Positions 1-9,922 of a stretch of 64,000 nt of DNA are shown piece after piece. Positions within the stretch are counted from its first letter, which is position 1. Each line of letters begins with the position of its first letter. The notes below the pieces were generated by a model, which did not search any database, was not told the origin of the DNA, and saw nothing but the letters and a program-made list of their open reading frames with translations. Made by a program: the position numbers and the translations under genes. Origin of the DNA: Quercus robur (lineage: Eukaryota; Streptophyta; Magnoliopsida; Fagales; Fagaceae); NCBI RefSeq assembly GCF_932294415.1, contig NC_065539.1:54488501-54552500 (forward strand), given 5' to 3'.

Positions 1-480
1 GTCGGCGCTGGGTTCTGAGAAAACGGGGAGAAAACAGTGAGAAAACTCGAGATCCAGCAAAAATCTCATCGGAATCTATGAGATTTCGCCAGATCCGGCG
101 GTAATCTCATCGGATTTGATGAGATTTCACCAGATTCGGTCAAAATCTCGCCTGATCTACGTGAAATATCGCCTGAATTTGGGTTTTTTGGCCGAGATCT
201 GGGTTTTTTTCGCTGGATTCTGGAATTTTTCTCGCCGGAATCTGGGTTTCACGCCGGAATCTGGGGTTCTTGCCGGAATCTAGGTTTTTCTCCGGTCGGT
301 TCGGGTTTTTCGGATTTTGGGGGATAGAAACCGAAACCGACCCGTCGGAGTCGGTTTCTGTGGGGAGAAAACCCGCCGCCGACAACCGGAATAGTCGGGT
401 CGGCCGGTTTCGGATCGGTTCCGGTCGGATCCTCCGGGTGGGTCGGGTCTCGGATGGGTTTGGACAACCCTATGTGTGGT
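1..480. repeat. GC-rich degenerate short tandem repeats
   Basis: This block is clearly richer in G and C than the AT-rich DNA after it. About three units of roughly 42 bp occur between positions 57 and 180, each built on an ATCTCATCGG...GAGATTTC core. They are followed at 185-300 by shorter units of about 19-20 bp around CCGGAATCTGGG. The open frames across it on both strands are low-complexity and match no family I know, so I do not call a gene. It may be the end of a larger transposon lying outside the window. Confidence 0.5.
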
Positions 481-630
481 AGATACATGGGTGCATTCAA
501 AATTATAAATAGGCCCTTATCACATAAGCACTTTTTTTTTTTAATAATTTTTTAATTTTTTTAATTTTTTATAGAAACCAACGTATCACATAGAGCTAGT
601 AAAACATTTTTAAATTTTTTTATGGAAAAA

Positions 631-955
631 CAAAAAAATGATTTAACTTTTTTTACAAATTTTTTAAATTCTCATAAAAAGTTTTTAAAGATAGATGATT
701 AATATATAATCTTAAGACATACATTAAATGGACCCAAATAAATAATAGCCGAGTACATGAATTTTATAGTGGCAGATCATTAATGTATAATTAAAAAATG
801 GATAACTTTTTTGACAATTTGTTTCAATTTTTCATAAAAAGATTCTTAAAATAAATAATTAATATATAACTTTAGAACATACATTAATTAGACCCAAATA
901 AATAATAACTTAGTACATGAATTTTTTGGTGGCAGGTCATTAATGGACAATGGAA
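631..955. repeat. Two-copy tandem duplication, 160-bp period
   Basis: Two diverged copies of a unit of about 160 bp lie head to tail. Landmarks such as AATATATAA (701 and 861), GACCCAAATAAATAATA and GGTCATTAATG recur at the same spacing. The copies differ at many sites, so the duplication is old. No coding content. Confidence 0.75.
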
Positions 956-999
956 TGACGTGGCTTCCTCACCCCAAGAGAAAAGAATGATATGGCAGG

Positions 1000-1590
1000 A
1001 TTGAGTGTGAGCTCGATTTCAATCTAGCTAAGAAGACGATGATATAAGTCGTTTGTAAATAAATCAAACTATTCATATATATCCCGAGATTGACTTAATA
1101 AAAAATTTGTTCATATTTATTTGTTTAGAAATAAATCAAGCATAAGCTTTGATTTTGGGATTATTTAATAAACAAACAGAGCTCAAGCTAAAAAGATTGT
1201 TCATGAATAAGCTTGTAAACAATAAGACTCGATAAAAAATGAGGCAAGCTTAGGTTGGTTTATGAGTTTAGTAATAAGCTTGATATGAGCTTGAAAAATA
1301 AGCTTATATTTTACTAAACTTTTAATTAATTTGGAGTTTGGATCACTTATTCAACCAAAAGTGTTTGATAATGTATTTAATATAGGCTTGATAATGTACT
1401 TGTATTGGATTTAGAGTTTAAAAACTCAATATTAAGCTTAAGTTTAAGCTCTAACTTGGCTTGAAAAATGAGTCAAGCCAAGCCAAGCTTAAACTTTTGG
1501 ATCTTTTGACAAGCTCAAGCTCAAACATTATTTATAAGATTAGTTCAAGCTCAAACCAAGTTTGAACATTCAATACTCTTGTTTACAACC
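1000..1590. repeat. Degenerate AAGCTTGAG/CTCAAGCTT repeat
   Basis: Noncoding stretch in which AAGCTTGA, AAGCTCAAGC and their complements recur many times, ending near a TTGTTTACAACCCTAG motif. This texture is typical of a dispersed noncoding repeat common in angiosperms. I see no LTR ends, TIRs or target duplication that would define a class. Confidence 0.4.
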
Positions 1591-1755
1591 CTAGATATGA
1601 GCAATTATTTTAAAAGGAATTTTAGGAATTGTAGGACTAGATACAAGGATCCTATCTTAAAGGAGTTCTCTTTAATTTGAATTATAATAAACTTTGAATG
1701 CTACAGGATCTTATTCACCCTAAGATTAATTCAATTTGTACCAAGTATATATGAG

Positions 1756-2071
1756 GGCCAAAATGGGGATATACCCCTTTCGCCCAAAAGTTCTAGCAAA
1801 ATGCTCCCTTTCTGAAACTATCTAGCGATATGCCCTTGTTTTGAAACTTGATTTTCTAAAAATCGAGTTTCAATGTAAACTTGATTTTTAGAAAATCGAG
1901 TTATAGGCAAATCAAACTTATAAAAAAAAAAATTGTGGAACTCGAGTTCTTTACTGAAACTCGATTGTAAACAAATCGAGTTTCAAAACAGTAACATGTC
2001 GCTAAATAGTTTCAGAAATGGAGCATTTTGTTGAAATTTTTGGGCGAAATGGGTATATCCCCATTTTGGCC
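1756..2071. mobile_element. MULE-type MITE with 10-bp target duplication
   Basis: A 316-bp noncoding element with long terminal inverted repeats. It starts GGCCAAAATGGGGATATAC and ends with the complement; similarity between the arms continues inward for about 80 bp (AGCAAAATGC, TTTCTGAAACTAT). The flanks TATATATGAG (1746-1755) and TATATATGAG (2072-2081) are identical, a 10-bp target duplication, close to the 9-10 bp expected for Mutator-like elements. The centre holds several ACTCGA/TCGAGT blocks. Related sequence occurs near 18290-18560. Confidence 0.88.
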
Positions 2072-2081
2072 TATATATGAG

Positions 2082-2632
2082 TATCATCTTAACACCATTC
2101 TAAGGCATATACAATTGGAAAACCCTATCCTCCGCCTCATAGCTTGTAGCATATTTTGTGATTTTGACTGACCTAAGCATCTGAGAGCCCTCCATCAACC
2201 TAGCAGTAGCTCATTTTGTGTCCTTTTTATCTCATTGCAAATATACATGGAATTGAGGTCAATCCATATAATTAAATAAATAAACAATCATGATTATCAA
2301 ATTAGTAACAGAACTTGGCCCCTTTTTATTTATTTATTTATTTTTATAATGAATTAGCTTAACAGCCTTTGATAAAAGTTTTACTTGGACATGATGAAAC
2401 ACAATTACCTTCACTTCTTTTTTGTTGCAATGATCTCAAATTCTCAATATTATAGCAAACTTTTTTTTTTTTTTTGTTAATTTAATAAATTAAGGACAAT
2501 TCAATGGCCTCTTTTCTTTTAATTATTCATTTGTTTATGTCTCCCAAGGTAGGACTTATTTTATATGAAGTAACATTTCTATTTTTTTTTAATAAACCAT
2601 GGAATCCCTTTAAAATTTAAAAAGGGATTCCA
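2082..2632. other. Intergenic DNA between MITE and gypsy element
   Basis: AT-rich sequence with poly-T runs (2461-2475) and no open frame of note. Its last 40 bp form a palindrome listed separately. Confidence 0.6.
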
Positions 2633-2639
2633 TGGTTTA
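2593..2639. repeat. Perfect 19-bp inverted repeat at the 5' LTR edge
   Basis: The arm at 2593-2611 (TAAACCATGGAATCCCTTT) is exactly the reverse complement of 2621-2639, with a 9-base A/T spacer. The right arm overlaps the first bases of the gypsy 5' LTR, so the palindrome spans the insertion junction. Confidence 0.9.
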
Positions 2640-3399
2640 AGAGCCTAAATCATATATTGGGCTTTCGGCCTTGGCTAAGAGCGTGAGTAGTCCGAGGAGG
2701 AACGAATAGTAACGAATGGTTCAGACTTAATGAGCAAGATACAAATGGGAAGGTAGTTTGAGGAGGAATATCTCCTTGGATATGAAAAATATAGCTCAAA
2801 TATGTATTCCAATAATCAGGGTCACCTTTCAAGAAGCTCCAGTGATATGGACGTGCATCATGAACATACGAGAAGGAGGGGAACCCAAAAATATCTAAGG
2901 AAAGCTGCTACCACTGTATTAAATGCACTGCAACTACTTTTCTGGCTGCATTTATGTGAAGAAGACCCCTGAATAGTGCTGTCTTGGCTACCATGACTCA
3001 TGGAAAGCCAAATAGGGTGTCTGATGGGACAGGTACTCAAGAAAGTGCTCAAATGACCAACAAGTGTAGGATCAAGATGGTCCAAAGGGAGATATATAAT
3101 GTAAGAGACCCTTTATAAGGAGTGGGTCGAGGAGAGAGAGAGAGAGAACACTGTAGCCATCAAAATTATAATTGCAATCGGTTTAATTGATTTATATGAA
3201 GACTTACCTCCTTGGACTGTGAATTCATTCAGATCAGTGCTTCTTGTTTTTTCTTGATCATCCTCTAAATCCATACTAGCCATTGTCCAATTCATTAGGG
3301 CCTAGTTCTTTGACCCACTCTCTACACGTTTATTGTACTGGGCTCACTGAGCCAATATCCCATACATTTTGGGCTTGGGTTGCAAAACATGTCCCTACA
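2633..3399 (+). repeat. 5' LTR of gypsy element
   Basis: Aligns along its length with 12979-13811, from the AAATCATATATTGGG block to the TGTCCCTACA end. The first bases (TGGTTTAAG) differ from the 3' copy (TGTAGGGTTAAG), so the outer edge is altered. It contains GAGA-rich sequence near 3128-3150. It is 66 bp shorter than the 3' LTR because that copy carries an internal duplication. Confidence 0.9.
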
Positions 3400-3401
3400 A
3401 T

Positions 3402-3419
3402 TGGCGCCGTCTGTGGGAA
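3402..3419 (+). promoter_or_regulatory. Primer binding site
   Basis: TGGCGCCGTCTGTGGGAA starts two bases after the LTR's terminal CA. Its first nine bases (TGGCGCCGT) match the complement of the 3' acceptor end of plant tRNA-Asp; the rest diverges. The position is that expected for minus-strand DNA priming. Confidence 0.8.
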
Positions 3420-3452
3420 AAACTTGTGTAATAGTGAGTGCGACATTTAACT

Positions 3453-4700
3453 ATGGTAAGATTAGGTCCCCATCAACAAGAATCCATGGGATTCCAACAA
3501 CAAGATGATTTCCTTAACCTCGAACACAAGCGGGATCGAGAAGGTAGCATACATACCACACATATTAATAAAAGTTACTCTCGAGTTGGGAGTCATGTCT
3601 CTCAGGAGCAGAACAACAAAGCCATGCAAAGGGAAATTGACCATCTAAAGAGGGAATTACACCATACACGATGAAGAAGAACTCCCTCCCATTTTGACTC
3701 CTCTTCTGATGGTGAGAAGGATGGTAGTTATCGACGTAGATCAAGGACTCCTCCTAGTGAGTCTTTCTCATATGAAGAGGAACACCACCGTGAACGCAAA
3801 TACAAGAGCCCAACTCGCAGAGGATTAGGAAACGATGCTATGAGCAAAGTGCTGAATAAGATTTTTAGGTCGCCCTTCACGCGCAGGATTTAAAGGGCAA
3901 CTCTTCCTCGATGTTTCCACCAGCCAATGTTCACCATTTACAATGGACGAACGGACCCAGTGGAGCATGTGAGCCATTTCAATCAGAGAATGGTTGTCCA
4001 TTCTAAGGACGAAGCCTTGATGTGCAAGGTGTTCCCATCTAGTTTGGGACTTGTGATGATGAGATAGTTCGATGACCTAAGGGCAGATTCCATAGATTCC
4101 TTCAAGGAGCTCACCCAAGCTTTTGGCTCTCACTTTATTATGTGCACCAGGGTCCCTCGGCCCATAGATTCCCTATTGTCCTTATCCATGCGAGAAGGGG
4201 AGACTCTGAAGATGTACTCGGACGAATACTGGGAATTGTTCAACGAGATTGATGGTGACTTTGATGACATTACCATCAGTACCTTCAAGACCGGCCTCCG
4301 AACCGAGCACGGTTTAAGAAAGTCTTTGACTGGCAAGCCTGTCACAAGTGTGCGCCAACTTATGTATCAGATTGATAAGTACAAGAGGGTTGAGGAAGAC
4401 TAGCAACTGGGGAAAGGAAAAGCTAAGGTTATCCCTTAGGAGAGGAGAGATTTCAGGTCGGACTGGTACAACAACAACAACCGGCCTCAGAGAGACTTTG
4501 TTGGGTAGTCAGGGCCTGTTAATACTCAGGCGATTAATGAGGTGTTTCGAGAATCGGTGCATCAGATTTTGGAGAAGATTAAAAACGAGTCTTCTTAAAA
4601 TGGCCAAACAAGATGGTTGGAAACTCCATGAGACGCAACCAGAACATTTATTGCTAATATTATCAGGACCAGGGACACACCACGGAGGACGGTAGAAATT
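3453..4700 (+). pseudogene. gag: gag of Tat-lineage gypsy element (broken)
   Basis: Capsid gene remnant starting at ATG 3453, the first ATG of the reading frame after the primer site. The N-terminal part is charged and helix-prone (REIDHLKREL). The central retrotransposon gag domain survives at about 3930-4400: FTIYNGRTDPVEHVSHF, then SLSMREGETLKMYSDEYW and KTGLRTEHGLRKSL. In-frame stops (near 3672, 3891, 4064, 4401) and frame changes break it into pieces. No zinc knuckle is seen before the protease. In an intact element it would form the cytoplasmic particle that packages the RNA. Identification as gag is firm; exact limits are not. Confidence 0.82.
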
Positions 4701-4942
4701 TGTGGGACCATTTGGACCAGTTGGTCTGAGAAGGAAAGTTGAAGCAGCTTTTGCATCATTCTAGTGGTCAGGGGAGCTAGACAGGTTTGGAACCCCGGAG
4801 AGATGCCTCCTCAAGACCTCCTCTAGGAACGATCAATGTCATTTTTACTGCTCTAGGAAGGATCGGTTCTTGTCCCTTCAGAGTGATGTCTGTGGCTTAG
4901 CTGTTTGTTGAGGATCATAATCTAGAGCCAAAGAGGGCCATA

Positions 4943-5400
4943 ATGGATATCCAATCGGCATTAAGTTTTTCGAACGAAGATAAGATTGGAACCATACAGC
5001 CCCACAATGATGCTTTAGTGGTCATGCTCAGGATTGGTGGGAAGAGGGTGATGGTGGACCAAGGCGGTGGTGCTGAAATTATGTACCCCGACTTATACAA
5101 GGGGCTGAATTTGAGACCCGAAGACTTGACGGCCTACAATTTTCCTTTGGTGAGGGGTCAGGTAAGACTACCTGCGTAAGCTGGTTCAGAAGTGGTGGAG
5201 GTAAACTTCATCGTGGTGGATGCCTATTCTCCCTACACGGGCATTGTAGCTAGACCCTGGCTTCATGCCCTAAAGGTCGTCTCTTCCACTTTGCACCAAA
5301 AGGTGAAATATCCGTCGGGGGGTCGCATTTAAGAAATCGTGGGAAGTCAATCCACAGCCACGCAATGCCTAGTGGCTGCCATCTTACATTAACCTGAAGC
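4943..5400 (+). pseudogene. Aspartic protease domain of gypsy pol (broken)
   Basis: The retroelement protease that would cleave the polyprotein. The active-site strand reads RVMVDQGGGAEIMY at about 5041-5082, where Tat-type proteases usually have a VDQGSSADIL-like motif. The catalytic Asp and Gly are kept. The second half (VNFIVVDAYSPYTGIVARPWLH) follows after an in-frame stop at 5177. It lies between gag and RT as in intact gypsy elements. It is probably inactive because the frame is interrupted on both sides. Confidence 0.75.
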
Positions 5401-5452
5401 TAAGTTCTTGGCCTTTGCTAAAGGGGGCTTGTAGCAATCAAAGGCTCTGATA

Positions 5453-6880
5453 TTGCCTATAAATGGACCAGTAGATGAGGCAAAATGTGAGGATTTAGAA
5501 ATGGTTATGGTCGGTGATGACCTGGAGAAGTTCTTTCTAATCGGAGCTCAGCTACCTCTTCAGGAGAAGGAAGATCTAGTAGAATTTCTTAGGAAAAATA
5601 TTGACATGTTTGCATGGAATGCTTACGAAGCACCAGGGGTAGACCCGAGCTTCATTTGCCATCATTTAAATGTTAATCCATCCATCACTCCCAAAAAGAA
5701 ATCACCTCAACGCCCATCCAAGGAACATGCAGATGCTGTCAGAGATAAGGTGATGAAACTCAAGCAGGTAGGGGCTATTAAGGAAGTTTTCTACCTTGAA
5801 TGGCTGGCCAATACTGTGGTGGTAAAAAATAAGAACGGGAAGTGGCGAGTATGTGTGGACTTCATAGATCTGAATAAGGCTTGCCCAAAAAATCCATTCC
5901 TTATGCCTCGAATAGATCAGTTGGTGGATGCAACGGTGGGACATCCTTGGATGAGCTTCTTAGACACCTTTCAAGGATATCATCAGATACCACTAGTCCT
6001 AGACGATTAGGAAAGGACAGCTTTTGACACTCCCATTGGAGACTACCATTACAAAGTGATGCTCTTTGATTTGAAAAATACAGGGTCTACCTATCAAAGG
6101 ATGATGACGAGAATGTTTGAACCACAGTTGGGCAAAAGTATTGAAGTCTATATAGATGACATGGTGGTGTAGAGCAAGGTGGTGTTTGAGCATGTGGGAG
6201 ACCTCGAAAACATCTTTGAAATTATAAGGAAACATAAGTTGCGCCTAAACGCTTCCAAGTGCTCCGTGGGATCAGGCAAGTTCTTGGGCTACATGGTAGC
6301 TTACAGGGGAATCGAGGTCAATCCCAATCAAATTAAAGCCATTAATAGTTTACAACCACTTCGAAATCCCAAAGAGGTCCAGAAGCTTACCAGAATGACT
6401 GCTGCCTTAAACCGGTTTATTTCTCGGTCAGCGATAGGTGCAGACCCTTCTTCCTCTTGATGAATAAGTGGAAGGGATTTGAGTGGACCAAGGAGTGTGC
6501 TTTAGCCTTCCAGAAACTTAAAGAATATCTATCTCGGCCACCTATCATGTCCAGTCCTGAGGTGGAGGAGGTCCTGTTTGCTTATATTGCTGTAGCCCTT
6601 CATGCTGTAAGTTTGGTGTTAATACGAGTTGACAGTGGCATACAATGGCCAGTTTACTATGTGAGCAAGTCACTATATGAGGCCGAGGTTCGTTATCTAC
6701 CACTAGAGAAAGCTATCTTGGCGGTGCTGCATGCTACACGAAAACTTCCCCATTACTTCCAAGCATACACAGTTGTTGTCCTAACTCAACTTCCGCTCAA
6801 GTCTATACTTCGAAGTGCTGATTACATGGGGAGGATTTCTAAATAGGGCACAGTTCTACGGGTTTTTGACATCAAATACA
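5453..6880 (+). pseudogene. pol: Reverse transcriptase and RNase H of gypsy pol (broken)
   Basis: The palm and fingers region is well kept: WLANTVVVKNKNGKWRVC, DFIDLNKACPKNPFLMPRID, DTFQGYHQIPL, and the catalytic YIDDMVV box near 6151. A TAG at 6008-6010 follows the LVLDD segment where related elements have DDQEKTAF, so a CAG-to-TAG change is likely. Another TAG lies at 6170-6172. After a frame change at about 6457 the native RNase H domain follows (WTKECALAFQKLKEYLS, VYYVSKSLYEAEVRYLPLEKA), then a further stop at 6844. RT would copy the RNA and RNase H would remove it. Confidence 0.88.
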
Positions 6881-7480
6881 TGCCTCGTACTTTTGTCAAG
6901 GGCCAGGTCCTCGCGGATTTAGTGGCCGAGTTTGCTGAACCTCCATTAAAGGAAGTGGCAGTGACACAGAGCATAGATGAAATATTAGTTGGCACAATCT
7001 CTCTACAAGAACCTTTATTCTGGAAGGTATATGTTGATGGTGCAGCAAATCAAAGTGGCTCCGGAGTAGGGCTAGTTTTGGTTTCTCCTAAACAAATCAC
7101 CATTGAAAAGTCACTAAGACTGGGCTTCTCGGCTACAAATAATGTGGTTGAATATGAAACTTTGCTGAAAGGAATGTCCATGGTTCAAAGAATGGGGGGA
7201 AAAATAGTAAAGATGTTCTCAGACTCAAGACTGGTTGTTGGCCAAGTGAAGGGCGAGCTAGAAGCAAGAAATGAGAGAATGTAAGGGTACTTAAGTCAAG
7301 TTAGGCATTTGCAATCAAGATTTGAATCATTCCGCATACTGCACATCCCTAGAAGTGGAAACACACATGCTGATTCCTTAGCCACGCTTGCAACCTCCTT
7401 GGCGCAGAGCTTACCTCGGGTTATCCTTATAAAAGACTTGTGTAAACCCACGGAGGTAAAGGGAAAGATGCTCCATGTTT
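6880..7480 (+). pseudogene. Second, archaeal-type RNase H (aRNH) of Tat pol
   Basis: A separate RNase H domain follows the normal one. All four expected acidic or His positions are visible: Asp in VYVDGAANQSGSG (about 7030), Glu in NNVVEYETLL, Asp in MFSDSRLVVGQV, and the final Asp in IPRSGNTHADSLATLA (about 7350-7390). A TAA at 7282-7284 splits it. This duplicated RNase H is known from the Tat lineage of plant gypsy elements and fixes the classification. Apart from the stop it is one of the better preserved parts of this copy. Confidence 0.85.
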
Positions 7481-7499
7481 ACCAAGTCAGAGTAGGGCC

Positions 7500-8741
7500 T
7501 CGCTGGATGGATCCCACAGTACTATTCTTGAGAGAGGATATCTTGCCGGAGTATAAATCAGAAGCTGACAAGGTACGGAGAAATGCGCCTCGTTTCTAGC
7601 TATCCGAGGACCAAAAATTGTACAAGCACTCTTTTTCTGGGCCATATCTACTCTGCATTCACCCCGAGGCATCAGAGCTACTCCTTGAGGAGTTACATGA
7701 AGGGATTTATGGAAGCCAAACATGAGGTAGATTTTTGTCTCACAGAGTTATCACTCTGGGCTATTGGTGGCCAAATACACAGAAAGAAGCGTAAGAATAT
7801 GTGAAGAAGTGTGATTAATACCAAATATACGCACTAAATATACATCAGCCAAGAGGAGTCCTTAACCTCCTATCTAGCCCTTGGCCATTTGCTCAATGGG
7901 ATTTAGATATCATTGGCCCTTTCCCTAAGGCAGCAGGGAACAAGAGGTATTAGTTGGTCGGCACGAACTACTTTACTAAGTGGGTTGAAGCTGAGCCCTT
8001 GGAGAATATCAGAGATGTGGACGCCAAGAAGTTTATTTGGAAAAACATTGTCACCTGGTTCGGGGTCCCTCGTACCCTCATCTCGGACAATGGACTTCAA
8101 TTTGATAGCAAATCTTTCAAGAGATATTGCTATGATTTGGGAATTACGAATAGATATTCTACACCAGCTTATCCCCAACGGAATGGACAAGCCGAGGCTG
8201 TTAACAAGGTTATAATTAATGGACTTAAGAAGAGGTTGGATGATGCGAAGGGAAAATGGGTAGAAGAGCTGTCACACGTCTTCTGGACATATCAAACCAC
8301 GTTTCGCAAGTCAATCTGGGAGACCCCTTTTCAATGACTTATGGAGCCGAGGCTGTTATTCCTTTAGAAACTGGCTTCCCAACGCTAAGGACCAACTCAT
8401 TCAATCCGAGCAGTAACAATGAGTTGATAGAAAATAGCTTAGACTTTATTGAAGAAAGAATAGAAAGTGCAATGGTTCAATTGGCATATTATCAACACAA
8501 ACTCAAGTAAGGTTAGGATGCCAATATAAAGCTGAGGCCATTAGTGCCTGGTGACTTGGTATTGAGAAAATTTCTAGGTACTTTAAAGAACCTAGCGTGA
8601 GGAAAGTTAGGGCCCAATTGGGAAGGACCATATTGCATCACCTCGGTGGCTGGTATAGGAGCATATTTTCTGGAAGACATAGATGAACAAGAAATGCCGC
8701 GCTCTTGGAATGTAAACAACCTGAAAAGGTATTATTATTAA
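7500..8741 (+). pseudogene. Integrase of gypsy pol (broken)
   Basis: The zinc-binding region is recognisable (ELLLEELHEGIYGS, then LSHRVITLGYWWP, KKCD) with stops in place of some residues. The catalytic core keeps its DDE set: Asp in FAQWDLDIIGPFPKAAG (about 7890-7940), Asp in LISDNGLQFDSKSF, and Glu in NGQAEAVNKVIINGLKKR. The C-terminal part reads PLVPGDLVLRKF...GPYCITSVAG...SWNVNNLKRYYY and stops at 8739-8741. At least six stops and frame changes make it non-functional. The aRNH-then-integrase order is normal for Tat elements. Confidence 0.85.
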
Positions 8742-8817
8742 TGAAAGTTTCCTTTGTCAATATGTTCATTTGTTGTATAAAGGCATTGTACTTCCCATTT
8801 TTTGTTCTTTATATGTG

Positions 8818-9470
8818 TTAAACAGAACCTAAGCTATGTCAGGCTCCTCAGACCACATATTTGGTAAAATTAACACTCAATGACATCTATTCATTCTTTC
8901 CAATTATTAAACAGAACCTTAGTCATGCCTAGCTCCTTAGATCACATGCTTTGACTAAATTAATACTTGTTGGCATCTTTTATAAGTGATTAAACAAAAC
9001 CTTAGTCATGTCTGGCTCCTTAGACTAGAAACTTTGGAGAAATTAACACTCTTTGGCATCTTTTATAAGTGATTAAATAGAACCTTAGTTATGCCTGACT
9101 CCTTAGATCAGATGCTTTGGGGAAATTAACACTCTTTGACATCTTTATAAGTGTTTAAACATAATCTTAGTCATGCTTGGCTCATCGGACCAGATGCTTT
9201 GGGAAATTAACAATCTATGACATTTTTATAAGTAATTAAATAGAACCTTAGTCATGCCTGACTCCTTGGACCAGATGCTTTGGGAAAATTAACACTCTTT
9301 GACATTTTTATAAGTGTTTAAACAAAATCCGGGTCATACTTGGTCCCTTGGATCTTATACTTGGGGAAAATTAACACTGTAATATCTATTTGTTTTTCAT
9401 TAAGTGTTAAAACAAATTCAGGATTGTATGCAACTCCTCGGATAGCTGGCTTTGCGCAAGTTAAAGTGCT
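8818..9470 (+). repeat. About eight tandem 82-bp units in the gypsy 3' region
   Basis: Between the end of integrase and the antisense gene there are about eight head-to-tail units of 80-90 bp. Each has the form TTAAACAGAACCTTAGTCATG, a GCTCCTTAGACCA-like block, GCTTTGG, AAATTAACACTCTTTGACATC and TTTATAAGTG. The units have diverged from one another. Tat-lineage elements are known for hypervariable tandem repeats in this position, proposed as seeds for satellite DNA. Confidence 0.88.
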
Positions 9471-9922
9471 TAATTACTTATCTAAGTGTTGAGCAAAATG
9501 AAGAATATCTCCCCCTTTTATTCTTTATAAAGTTTATTACTTATCTTTATTAGATTCAGCCTTCATTGTAGAAAGAGCAATTCACAGTACAAATATGGGG
9601 TAAATCTCTTTATTGTTGGTATTTAGTCAAATTACTTACACTGGTAGCAGGGTATTGTTGTTAGTTTTTATTAAAGCTAGAGTGGCAACAGTTCAAGTTT
9701 ATTTGCAATAACAGTAAGCTTGAAAGCATATAAAGTAAAGACACAAGAGGTAAAAAGAAAAGTTCATTCATTAATAAAAAGGAGGATACATTACAAGTGG
9801 TGGCAGAAGCCACAAGAAAAGAAAATGACAAAAAAAAAAATAATAATAATAATAATAAAGAAAAATCCTACAACTATTTCTTTATTGGTTGAGGGTCCTC
9901 TTTAGAATCAGCTGCCTTAAGC

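Noticed and set aside
140..500. Overlapping open frames on both strands in the first 500 bp
   Set aside because: Low-complexity Pro/Asn/Lys or Phe/Gly/Arg peptides from short repeats; no known domain and open on several frames at once.
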